32,713 bases of DNA from Methanosarcinales archaeon Methan_01 (GTDB lineage: Archaea > Halobacteriota > Methanosarcinia > Methanotrichales > Methanotrichaceae): the NCBI GenBank assembly GCA_001602645.1, contig LUYE01000017.1:1-32713 (forward strand), read 5' to 3'. A model generated the notes under the pieces. That model did not search any database and was not told where the DNA came from. It saw only the letters and a program-made list of their open reading frames with translations. A program made the position numbers and the translations under genes. How positions within the stretch are numbered: the first letter of the stretch is position 1; each line of letters begins with the position of its first letter. Shown in pieces: positions 23,492 to 31,314 of this stretch.

Positions 23492-25486
23492 TCAGCTCAC
23501 GACCGGCGAGAAGTCTACCTCCAGATAATACGGGTAACCCTTCCACTCGAGCCTCTGCCACTCGGAGGATTCTGAGGCGTAGACCTGGGGGTCCCCTGCC
23601 AGGGTCCAGACTGTTCGGTCCATGGTGGTGACGAGGTCGACGGATACGCTGGGAAGGGAGGAGCGGACCTCCACGCCGTAGGTGTAGACGTAATCGCCCC
23701 GGGCGTTGTCGTAGGAGACGTTCCATGTCTTGTTTCTGAAGTTTACCTCGATCTCAGGACCGACGAAACCCTCCTGGCCGTCCAGGAATCTCGTCCCGGA
23801 GAGGAACCTGAACCTCGACTCGCCGAGGAACGGCTCGGCGAAGGGGAGCTCGTCGAGGGTGAAGTTGAGAGACCCCTGGGTGAAGTTGTAGCTCTGAGGT
23901 TTTCCCGCCTCGATCCAGGCATTTCGGACCGGATCGTATAACTCCAGCTTCACGACCACCGGATCGGACCCCTCCACGGTATCTATCTCAACCGCGTAGA
24001 CGTAAGGCACCCGGACGAGCCTCTCTCGCGGCTGGTGGAAGCTCGAATCCCAGGACCCGATCGACCCGTTGGATGGAGAGACCCGTCCGACGATCGACTC
24101 TTTGAAGATGACGGGGCCTGTATAAACGGTGGGGGGCGAAGCAGCCCTTATAAACCGGTAGGTTACGTTGCCGGCTACGTCGCCGTCGAAGGCGACGTCC
24201 TTCCAGGTCAACCGGGGGTCGCCGTTGTAGGTGGCTATCCCCTGGGACCTCCAGATCCCTGAGCCAGGCTCGGTCGTCTGGAGCTCTATGTCGCAGACGG
24301 GGAGGGCGGTGCTGACGTCCACCGAATAGGTGTACCGGGCTACGGCGCTCCCCCTCTCAGGAGATACGGTGGCGTTATCATACTTGATCAGGACGATATC
24401 GGGGCCGAGGTTCACCTTCCCCTCCTCCTCCCGGCTGGTCCCCAGGGGGCTCTCTGACCCAGGGTAGTAGAAGCTGAAGAAGTAGGAGGAGCTCCCCTCC
24501 GAGCCTATCGCCTCGCTCGGCGTGACGCCGGTCCAGACTAAACTCTGCCAGCTGGTAGCGTTTGCATACCTCTTCTTCTCGACGAGCTTGAAGAGGTTCT
24601 GGTCTATATCCCAGATGTTGAGGCCGACGTCCAAGCTCTTGGAGCCCCTGAAATCTAGGGCATAGGTGAAAGGCGACCTCGAGAAGCCGTCTTTTGGGGT
24701 GACGGTGGCGTTCGCGTATTCGTATTCCACCGGCCAGAAGGGGCCCTCAAAGGCCTCAGTCTGCTTTCTTCCGACGAACCTGTACCGGGCCTTGATGAAG
24801 TCGAAGTCGAGGGCGATGTCGTCCCACATCAGGGTCTGCCATTCGCCGATGTTGGTGTAGTTCCTGCTCCCGCAGTCCTTCCAGGGGCCGATCGCCTCGG
24901 GAGCGACCTGGAGGGATACGCTATCGACGGCGCTGGAGAATACGTCGATCCGATAGCTGTAGAGTTCAGCGTCCGTCCCCATCTTCGGGGACACCTCGGC
25001 GTTCTTGTAGACGGTGATCATCTTGATGAGGGTGGGCTCGCCATCGTAGCTCTCCAGGCTCACCGGATCGCCGACGAGGGGCGTAATCAAAACCCTATAC
25101 CAGCCCTTCTCCCAGATGCTGGTGTCGTTATCGTCGGTGGCCCATCTTCCGAAGGCTCCTCGGATCATCTCCGGGGACCTAAAGTTGACGTCGAAGGTGA
25201 CGTCCTGAGCTGAACGAGCCGTGAGACTGACGTCTGAAGTGTATTTTTTTGAGGCGGAATAGTCGGTGTAATCGGGTCCGACCTCCAGATCCACCACGTA
25301 GCGCATGGGGCTGTTCATCGCATTCGTCAGGTGGACTTTGTAGACGATGGGCTGGTTGACGTTGTACGGCATATTCGTGGTGCCGCTCTGCTGGAAGCTC
25401 ATCGACGCTTCCGTCCGGCCGAGGGCCGGTGTAAGAACTAAAGTGATGGCTACAAAAACGACGATAGCGAATCTAGGAGATATCAA
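23492..25486 (-). CDS. Large secreted protein with about five beta repeats
   Basis: This 664-residue protein has a signal peptide (about 1-27), an N-terminal domain (30-150) resembling an archaeal surface beta-sandwich, then about five diverged repeats of ~100 residues. They begin near 159, 257, 369, 464 and 585. Each opens with a V-(S/T)-P-x-x-G turn (EVSPKMG, TVTPKDG, TVSPERG, RVSPSNG; the fifth is degenerate) followed by Y-x-Y/F-x-(V/L)-(D/E)-(V/I/F). Most have a W/L-x-W block (WQTLMW, WQSLVW, LTW, WQRLEW) and a YRF...GP end. The last repeat stops early. There is no membrane anchor; it may bind the anchored protein encoded next. The start is a TTG without a ribosome binding site, and a CATAAATC box about 26 bp upstream suggests a leaderless mRNA for the whole operon. 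Function is unknown. Confidence 0.8.
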   Translation of the reverse strand: MISPRFAIVVFVAITLVLTPALGRTEASMSFQQSGTTNMPYNVNQPIVYKVHLTNAMNSPMRYVVDLEVGPDYTDYSASKKYTSDVSLTARSAQDVTFDVNFRSPEMIRGAFGRWATDDNDTSIWEKGWYRVLITPLVGDPVSLESYDGEPTLIKMITVYKNAEVSPKMGTDAELYSYRIDVFSSAVDSVSLQVAPEAIGPWKDCGSRNYTNIGEWQTLMWDDIALDFDFIKARYRFVGRKQTEAFEGPFWPVEYEYANATVTPKDGFSRSPFTYALDFRGSKSLDVGLNIWDIDQNLFKLVEKKRYANATSWQSLVWTGVTPSEAIGSEGSSSYFFSFYYPGSESPLGTSREEEGKVNLGPDIVLIKYDNATVSPERGSAVARYTYSVDVSTALPVCDIELQTTEPGSGIWRSQGIATYNGDPRLTWKDVAFDGDVAGNVTYRFIRAASPPTVYTGPVIFKESIVGRVSPSNGSIGSWDSSFHQPRERLVRVPYVYAVEIDTVEGSDPVVVKLELYDPVRNAWIEAGKPQSYNFTQGSLNFTLDELPFAEPFLGESRFRFLSGTRFLDGQEGFVGPEIEVNFRNKTWNVSYDNARGDYVYTYGVEVRSSLPSVSVDLVTTMDRTVWTLAGDPQVYASESSEWQRLEWKGYPYYLEVDFSPVVS

Positions 25487-25654
25487 GCTTTAACAACCCC
25501 ATCCGATTTATGCGATTCTCTTTCACAACCCACCTGATCTGTCCGGTTAGTTCTCTCGATCTGCCCCCGGAGCCATAAAAGATATATCTCTATTAAATGT
25601 TAACGGATGAACAGATCGTCGGCAGGATATACCGATTCGAGGGCGCCGACGACG

Positions 25655-25664
25655 AAAAATTTTT
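25655..25664 (-). terminator. A5T5 tract after aminotransferase gene
   Basis: AAAAATTTTT lies 10 bp past the aminotransferase stop and gives a T5 run on the transcribed strand, a plausible archaeal terminator. The rest of the 187-bp gap to the secreted-protein gene holds only that operon's promoter-like box. Confidence 0.4.
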
Positions 25665-25673
25665 GTGCGAGGT

Positions 25674-26813
25674 TCAGGCGTCTATCGCCCTGCTCGCCGC
25701 CTCTATCCCGGCCCCGAGGCTGGATATCACGCCCTCCTTCTTCAGGACCAGCTCCAGGGTCGAAATGGTCCTGAGGACGTCGGCCTCGGTGCAGGCCCCC
25801 ATGGTCCCGATCCTGAAGATCTTCCCCTTGAGCCCTTCCTGGCCGCCGGAGACGACGACGCCGCGCTTTCGCATCCCTCCTCGAAGCTGGCTGTCGTTGA
25901 TGCCATTTGGCATCTTCATGGCGGTGACGGTGTTGGAGTAGGTGGTGTGCTCGTTCACCTGGGGGAAGAGCTCGATCCCGAGGGAAGATGCTGCAGCTCT
26001 AACCCCTCCGGCGAGGCCAGCCATCCGCGCCCGCCTCTCGGGGAAGCCCTCCTCGGAGGCGATCGTCAGCGCCTCCTGGAGGGCGAAGAAGAGGGAGACG
26101 GCCGGGGTATAGGGGGTCTGGTTCTTCTTGGCCTTTTTCAGGTGGGCCTTGAGGTCGGTGTAGTAGCCGCCCTTCCCCTCCTCCAAGAGATCCATCGCCC
26201 TCTCGCTTACGGCCACCATGGCGAGCCCTGGCGGGACGGCGAGACACTTCTGAGATCCGGTGATGGCGATGTCGACCCCCCATTCGTCGGTGAGAAACTC
26301 GTTACCCCCGACGGAGGAGATCCCGTCGACGATGAATACGGCATCGTACTTCCTCGCGAGCTTCCCGACCTCCTTCGCTGGGTTGACGATCCCGACGGAG
26401 GTCTCGTTGTGGACCATGGTGATCGCCTTCGCGCCTTCCTCCAAGGCCGCCTTTACCCGTTCCAGGTCGAAGGGGGTTCCCCAGGGGAAGTCGAGGGGGA
26501 CTGAGGTCCCGTAACGGTCGCCGAGCTCCGTGAACCTCTCGCCGAACTTTCCGTTGGTGATGGTGACGACCTTCTCCCCTTTGCCGATGATCCCGCCGAC
26601 GGCCGCCTCCATGCCGGCGGTTCCGCTGCCGCTCAGGACCACGACTTCGTTCTTCGTATCGAAGAGGTCCCTCAGCCTCAACCTGCAGTCCTCGTAGATC
26701 TTCTCGAAGTCGGCGCTTCGGTGGCTGATCATCGGCTTCGACATGGCCCGGAGCACCCTCTGGGGAACCTTTACAGGCCCCGGGATCATCAGCAGCGTGT
26801 CCTCGATATCCAA
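25674..26813 (-). CDS. Class V aminotransferase (alanine/serine-glyoxylate type)
   Basis: This 379-residue cytoplasmic PLP enzyme is of the serine-pyruvate/alanine-glyoxylate branch. The N-terminal IPGPVKVPQRVLRAMSKPM with the later HRS is the branch hallmark. SGTAGMEAAVGG (about 64-75) binds the PLP phosphate. The Asp of VDGISSVGG (about 162-170) contacts the PLP ring. The Schiff-base Lys is in TGSQKCLAVPPGLA near 187. In methanogens homologues supply serine, phosphoserine or glyoxylate-linked amino transfer; the exact substrates are not readable. The start is TTG, with weak GAGGGA 7 nt before it. A TATA box (ATTTATATAG, reverse strand 26848-26857) overlaps the end of the RNase HII gene, so it probably has its own promoter although it is only 34 bp downstream of that gene. 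Confidence 0.88.
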   Translation of the reverse strand: MDIEDTLLMIPGPVKVPQRVLRAMSKPMISHRSADFEKIYEDCRLRLRDLFDTKNEVVVLSGSGTAGMEAAVGGIIGKGEKVVTITNGKFGERFTELGDRYGTSVPLDFPWGTPFDLERVKAALEEGAKAITMVHNETSVGIVNPAKEVGKLARKYDAVFIVDGISSVGGNEFLTDEWGVDIAITGSQKCLAVPPGLAMVAVSERAMDLLEEGKGGYYTDLKAHLKKAKKNQTPYTPAVSLFFALQEALTIASEEGFPERRARMAGLAGGVRAAASSLGIELFPQVNEHTTYSNTVTAMKMPNGINDSQLRGGMRKRGVVVSGGQEGLKGKIFRIGTMGACTEADVLRTISTLELVLKKEGVISSLGAGIEAASRAIDA

Positions 26814-26847
26814 GTTTTATCCCTCGTCCCTAACAACCACGGGGTGC

Positions 26848-27480
26848 CTATATAAATCTAGCTTTTATCCGTTCTGCGGTCTTCCAGCTCTGCCTCGCGA
26901 CGGGAGGGAGGTCGCCGTGCTCCGTCACCCAGGATTCGAGGAACCGGACGGTGGCGGGATCTGAGGGGTAGCCGCTCCCGATCTCTCGTCCGACCGCGAC
27001 CTCGATCTCCCGTACCGACCGGTCCCTCTTCACCTTGGCCAGGATCGAGGCGGCGGCGACGACCGGGTGGTTTCTATCGGCCCGGTGCTCGGCGACGACC
27101 TCCATCTCCGTCCCGCTGACCTCCTTCACCCTCCGGGCGAAGCGCTCAGCGTTCACGTCGGCGGCGTCGAGGATCGCTCTATCCGCCGAGAGGTTCTCCA
27201 GAACCTTAGAGAAACTCCGAACCATGACATCGTTCATGGTCATGATCTTCCGGAGCTCGTCGATCACCTCGGGCCTCACCTCCAGGACGTATTTGTCGAG
27301 AGCGATCTTCTCGATCCTGCCGGCGAGGACCTCCCTCCTCGCTGGTGAGAGGAGCTTTGAGTCCTTCACCCCCAGGGCCGCGAGGTCAAAGAGCCGATCC
27401 TCGTCGATGACCACGCCGGCGACGAACATCGAGCCGATCACCGGACCCTTCCCCGCCTCGTCGGCGCCCAAAAGTCGCAT
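26848..27480 (-). CDS. rnhB: Ribonuclease HII
   Basis: This 210-residue endonuclease cleaves the RNA strand of RNA-DNA hybrids, including single ribonucleotides left in DNA. The catalytic motifs are intact: GADEAGKGPVIG (about 5-16), KDSKLLSP, the Asp in AILDAADVNAE, and the block ADRNHPVVAAASILAKVKRD. Length and the DEAGKG form fit archaeal enzymes. The frame extends 35 codons further upstream, but that part is not protein-like. The ATG at 27480 begins exactly at the family N-terminus and is preceded by GGGGGAAGG. The aminotransferase gene follows 34 bp later. Confidence 0.93.
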   Translation of the reverse strand: MRLLGADEAGKGPVIGSMFVAGVVIDEDRLFDLAALGVKDSKLLSPARREVLAGRIEKIALDKYVLEVRPEVIDELRKIMTMNDVMVRSFSKVLENLSADRAILDAADVNAERFARRVKEVSGTEMEVVAEHRADRNHPVVAAASILAKVKRDRSVREIEVAVGREIGSGYPSDPATVRFLESWVTEHGDLPPVARQSWKTAERIKARFI

Positions 27481-27631
27481 CCTTCCCCCGATGGAGGCTT
27501 GTGGTATTTGAATCGATCGAAAAATGGTCGGCGGGCGGTAGGCGATACAATCCAACCTTTCGCCCTCAATCCCGACCTTGCTCATACGGCTCTAGCGGTC
27601 AGACGACCGAGAGTCGTTCGGATAAAATATC

Positions 27632-28420
27632 TCAAGGCGCTTCCACGCTCGGAAATGATGTCGACTCAGGCGGCATCAAACCCTCCATAAGAATTGGGAC
27701 CCAATCTAAATCTGACAATCTGACATCGTTTACGGTCACCACATAGAACGGGTACTGAGTATCTATGTAAACCACGTCCCCTTTATCGTAGATGGCATAT
27801 CCCCCGTTATTGATGTCTCCGTTTTTGTTCAAGAAGCTGAGCATCCCAGGGAGCGTCAAGGTTTTGTGACTGATATCGTCCTCGCCAGCCGTAACTCTCG
27901 ATCCAGGAACGTATGAAGATGGTAAAAAACCGGTGATCCGGATGTCTCCCTGTGAGACTTCAACTGGCTCAGCAATGAGGTATATTTCGTCCTCAAAGCT
28001 GTAGGGTCCTTTATCGTCCATATCAATATACCGCAGCTCTGCCCTGGGGTTTTTGGCGGTCCCGAACTTGATGAGCTTCCTTCCCAAGTCGAAGTCGCCA
28101 ATGGATACTTGAGACCCTGCATGATAAGTGGTAGGAGGATTCACGAAATCCGTCAGGCGGACGTCATTTTCGCTGACGACGTCGTCAGTTGGATTTATGT
28201 TTAGGTAGACCACCTCATCCGGGTCGAGTCTTTCGTTTTCGTTCTTATCCCAGAAAGCGAACTCGGGACTTACATAAAAGGGACTGAGAGCTAATCCCAT
28301 GTCTGGGTCTCCCAGTTCAACCTTTGATCCGTACTCGTCACTGTCCCCGGAGGCCGAGGACGCAGCCAGAGCCAAAACCAGTACCGTCAGAGCTGTCCTG
28401 CTAAAAGGAAGAGATCTCAT
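27632..28420 (-). CDS. Secreted triple-repeat protein with calcium-loop-like motif
   Basis: This 262-residue exported protein has a clear signal peptide (about 1-25). After that come three diverged repeats of about 70-80 residues starting near 34, 105 and 177. Each has a G-D/E-x-D-(M/L/I) opening, a middle LxFxxKNxN-like or YIDMDDKGPYS segment, a D/E-x-V/I-Y-L/I strand, and a D-(V/I)-R-(L/I)-(T/S) end. The first repeat contains DKNENERLDPDE, which resembles a 12-residue EF-hand loop, and the other repeats keep acidic residues there. A calcium-dependent surface protein is a reasonable guess, not a demonstrated function. The ATG has GGGTGA 6 nt upstream and a TATA box about 70 bp upstream. No membrane anchor is visible. 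Confidence 0.75.
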   Translation of the reverse strand: MRSLPFSRTALTVLVLALAASSASGDSDEYGSKVELGDPDMGLALSPFYVSPEFAFWDKNENERLDPDEVVYLNINPTDDVVSENDVRLTDFVNPPTTYHAGSQVSIGDFDLGRKLIKFGTAKNPRAELRYIDMDDKGPYSFEDEIYLIAEPVEVSQGDIRITGFLPSSYVPGSRVTAGEDDISHKTLTLPGMLSFLNKNGDINNGGYAIYDKGDVVYIDTQYPFYVVTVNDVRLSDLDWVPILMEGLMPPESTSFPSVEAP

Positions 28421-28487
28421 TATGAGTCACCCCACATCATTTCGTATTGCTCCCCTATTGTTCTGAATCTACCATTCTACGGCATAG

Positions 28488-28498
28488 CATATAAATAT
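28488..28498 (-). promoter_or_regulatory. TATA box of secreted triple-repeat gene
   Basis: Reverse strand ATATTTATATG, a strong archaeal TATA element, lies about 70 bp before the ATG at 28420. This predicts a 5' leader of about 45 nt containing the ribosome binding site. Confidence 0.55.
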
Positions 28499-28822
28499 TG
28501 CGAGAATGATACACCCATATCCCGAGGGGGAAGGTTATCGGTGATCTCTGTGAGAAAAAAATGATCTGAAACCGGAATAGTCTCATCTCGCCAGCGATGG
28601 CAGGGCCCCTCAGGATAATCCGATCCAGATCAAATCAGATTTTATCGAGATATCTGCCGTCTTGCCATCTATACCGCCAAATCGTCCCTGATCACCTTAC
28701 CCTCATCCTATCCCGGGGGGCCCATCTTCCGGGATCCGACCTTTTCCAGCCACTGCTCCATGGCGTCTGGGGAGGTGGAGGAGTCGCCTAATATCAGGAA
28801 CCGGCCCTTCCCCATCACCTGA

Positions 28823-28993
28823 TATGCAGCTCTTTATCTGGATCTGGCGAAGTTCTCCATTGTAAGAAACCTCGTGGCAGCCAAAGAGCCCATTAACGTG
28901 AATCAACGTGATCAGCTTGAAGGCTACAAAAAGATCAGCATGGATCTATGGAGCATGTTCAAGATCGACTTTTGCGTCTCGATCGTCACCTAG
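28823..28993 (+). pseudogene. Possible gene remnant (protein-like C-terminal peptide)
   Basis: From a TGA at 28820 the frame runs to TAG at 28991 and reads like real protein (YLDLAKFSIVRNLVAAKEPI, then a block ending in WSMFKIDFCVSIVT). There is no ATG/GTG start at a sensible place, no promoter, and no family that I recognise. It is offered as a decayed fragment only. Confidence 0.25.
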
Positions 28994-29269
28994 GGCTCGC
29001 TAGAGACGTTCATTGGGACGTCTCCCGCAAGATACAAGCTTCTTAGCAGAGCCCTTCTATGCTGTCGTCGACGGTAGTAGAGGCTTTCTGAGAGAATCAG
29101 CTGAAAGCCGTGGGTGAAGGTGAACTCCTCGTCGTCTTCCACGAACCTTCCCTTAGTGACGATCTTGCCGGGAGATCGAGCGGATAGGGTGCCATTGTAA
29201 AGCCTAGGTCCATTGATTAAGGATATACCCCTACACTCCGGCTTTCGACCGGCTGCTCTTCGATCTTTG

Positions 29270-31195
29270 TCATTTCGAGACGGTCCAGACCCTCCCATAA
29301 TTGCTGGGCACCAAAATGCTGGTCCATCGACCAGCCACCACATCCTCTAAGTCGTCGATGGCGTGGAGCTCCTCCCGATAATCTCCGCCGAAGGGGAACT
29401 GGAACTCCACCTCCTGATCCCGATCGGTGAAGTTGAGGGCGACGAGGCTGTAGCGCTCCCCGTCCTCCCTTGAGAAGAGGAGGAGGCCCCTGGACTGGTA
29501 GCGGTAGCCATCGTTGATGAAGTGGTGTCTCCCCCTCTGGAACTGGGGCGAGCGTCGCATCTTGATCAGCCTCCGGACGAGGGAGACCATCCTCTTCCCG
29601 ACGGGATCGTAGAAGTAGTCCCACCGGACCGGCCTGAAGAGGATCACCCTCCCCATCCCCCTCTCGGGTATGAAGTAGTTCTCTCCGAACTCCTGCCCCT
29701 GCCAGATCATCGGTATCCCCTTGGCGGCGAAGATCCCGATCAGGTAGGGCTGGACCTTGTACCAGAGCCCCCGGTCCCCGTCCTTCAGGGGGAGAAGGTC
29801 CGGTCCGATCGCCCCGCAGAGGTCCGGATTCCTCTCTCTCAGGAGCCTGAGGCTTTCGTCGATCCCCTTCGGGAGGGTGCCGAAGTTGCAGACGAGGCGG
29901 GGATGGTCGTGGTTCTCCAGGTACTGGAGGGCGGTCTTCCTGATCGCGTCGCCGTTCGCCAACACCTCCGTAGGATAATCCATCAGGCCTAGGCAAAAGC
30001 CGAGGGCTGTCAGCCATCCGTCGTTCCCTCGGGCCACCTTCTTCGCCGCGTCCAGGGTATCGTTCTGCCAGGTGCAGTTGCTGTAAGTCTCCCAGAGGAC
30101 ATCCCTCGGCCCCTCCAGCTGCTCAGCACACTGGATCAGGTTGATGGATCCGCCGTCGAAGAACCTCCGCCAGTCATCGGCCTTCGCCTTGACCAAGTTG
30201 TAGGTCTCGTAGACGAGGGAGGCATAACCCCTCCCCACAGGGCCGTCCCAGTAGTTGGGGACGCAGTCGTACCGAAATCCGTCGACGTGGTAGACCTCGA
30301 GCCAGTGGTAGTTGACGGTGAAGAAGAAGTCTTGAGTGATCAAACGGTTGAAGTCGGTGCTCCTGCCGAAGTAATCCTTCGCGAAGGGTCCCATGAAGGG
30401 GTTTTCGGTGTAGTGAAGCCTGTCGTAGAGGTAGCAGTAGGGGAACTGGTCGCTGGTATGGCCGTATACGACGTCCAGAATGACGGCGATTCCCCTCCTG
30501 TGGGCGGCGTCGACGAACCTCTGCATGTGGCACCTTTTGCCGAAACGCTCGTCGACCCCGAAGTAGCCGATGGGAAGAAAGCCCCAGTCGACGGTGTTGG
30601 AGACGTTGGAGACCGGCATCACCTCGACGCAGTTTATCCCCAGGTCCTGGAGGTAGTCGAGCCGGTCGATGGCGTCGCCGATGGATCCCCCAAACTCGTT
30701 TATCATCAGCTCGTAGACGATCAGCTCGTCGAGAGGAGGGGTCTTCCACCCTTCCTCGTCATCGCTCCAGCGGTACCGGTAGTCCCTATCATATCCCTTG
30801 GTGATCGCTGAGAGCTTTCCGACGCCGAACTCCCGGGCGAAGGGATCGACGATCCAGTCGATAGGCCCTTCGAGGAGCGGAGATTCCAGCTGGTACCTGT
30901 AGACGTACCTCCCGTCTTCACCAAAGTGCGAGTCGGGATGGCGGTCCCCTGAGTCCGGATCGATCTCCACCTCTGCGGACCAGAGGGCGCCGTAGTCGGG
31001 GTCCTCCGACTGATCCATCTCAAACTCCAACGGCTGTACATCCTGGATGAACTGGTCCTTCTCGTGAATAATCTTAACGAAGAGGCGGTTTCCGTCCCGA
31101 GCATAGACCCAGGGGAGGAGGACGCGGAAGTCGAAGACCTCCGGCGATGTGCCCCTCGACCGCGCACCGAGCCTCTCCAGCGGCAATAGTCTCAT
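29270..31195 (-). CDS. GH13 alpha-amylase-family enzyme
   Basis: This 641-residue glycoside hydrolase or transferase of family GH13 acts on alpha-1,4/1,6-glucans. An N-terminal beta domain (about 15-130) resembles the starch-binding-type module of branching and debranching enzymes. It is followed by a TIM barrel carrying all four conserved regions. These are DVVYGH (about 241-246), GFRYD with the nucleophile Asp (about 306-310), CAEQ with the acid/base Glu (about 358), and ENHD with the third catalytic Asp (about 430). A C-terminal beta domain ends the protein. There is no signal peptide, so it is cytoplasmic, probably handling stored glycogen-like polymer. Whether it hydrolyses, branches or acts on trehalose-type sugars is not resolvable. 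The ATG at 31195 has a strong GGAGG 8 nt upstream. Longer in-frame starts exist at 31216 and beyond but lack one. Confidence 0.85.
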   Translation of the reverse strand: MRLLPLERLGARSRGTSPEVFDFRVLLPWVYARDGNRLFVKIIHEKDQFIQDVQPLEFEMDQSEDPDYGALWSAEVEIDPDSGDRHPDSHFGEDGRYVYRYQLESPLLEGPIDWIVDPFAREFGVGKLSAITKGYDRDYRYRWSDDEEGWKTPPLDELIVYELMINEFGGSIGDAIDRLDYLQDLGINCVEVMPVSNVSNTVDWGFLPIGYFGVDERFGKRCHMQRFVDAAHRRGIAVILDVVYGHTSDQFPYCYLYDRLHYTENPFMGPFAKDYFGRSTDFNRLITQDFFFTVNYHWLEVYHVDGFRYDCVPNYWDGPVGRGYASLVYETYNLVKAKADDWRRFFDGGSINLIQCAEQLEGPRDVLWETYSNCTWQNDTLDAAKKVARGNDGWLTALGFCLGLMDYPTEVLANGDAIRKTALQYLENHDHPRLVCNFGTLPKGIDESLRLLRERNPDLCGAIGPDLLPLKDGDRGLWYKVQPYLIGIFAAKGIPMIWQGQEFGENYFIPERGMGRVILFRPVRWDYFYDPVGKRMVSLVRRLIKMRRSPQFQRGRHHFINDGYRYQSRGLLLFSREDGERYSLVALNFTDRDQEVEFQFPFGGDYREELHAIDDLEDVVAGRWTSILVPSNYGRVWTVSK

Positions 31196-31287
31196 CGACA
31201 AATCCTCCAAATCCATCGGTCGGCGAAGGCCCGTCCCTGACCTCCCCGATCTTTCTTCATTTATTCTCAGGGCAAGAGATAAGTATC

Positions 31288-31299
31288 TTTTCATATATT
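31288..31299 (+). promoter_or_regulatory. TATA-like box for nucleoside-recognition protein gene
   Basis: TTTTCATATATT ends about 16 bp before, and centres about 22 bp before, the ATG at 31315. No ribosome binding site follows, consistent with a short-leader or leaderless mRNA. The reverse strand of the same divergent region carries GAATAAATGA (about 31257-31267), a candidate box for the amylase gene. Confidence 0.45.
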
Positions 31300-31314
31300 G
31301 AAGAAGTACCGTCG

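Larger units (their letters stand above)
28421..29269. other. Gene-poor 850-bp gap
   Basis: Apart from the TATA box near its left end and a short forward peptide remnant (28823-28993), no gene is supported. Several short frames exist on both strands without ribosome binding sites or motifs. Composition is more AT-rich than flanking genes, suggesting decayed or inserted DNA between the secreted-protein and amylase genes. Confidence 0.45.

Noticed and set aside
25597-25941. Forward frame beginning MLTDEQIVGRIYRFEG after an AT-rich box
   Set aside because: Most of it is antisense to the conserved 3' end of the aminotransferase, and the box is as easily part of spacer DNA. It could at most be a 25-codon remnant.
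28990-29343. 117-codon reverse frame overlapping the amylase 3' end
   Set aside because: There is no ribosome binding site or recognised family, and it begins inside the amylase coding end in another frame. Its protein-like middle is insufficient support.
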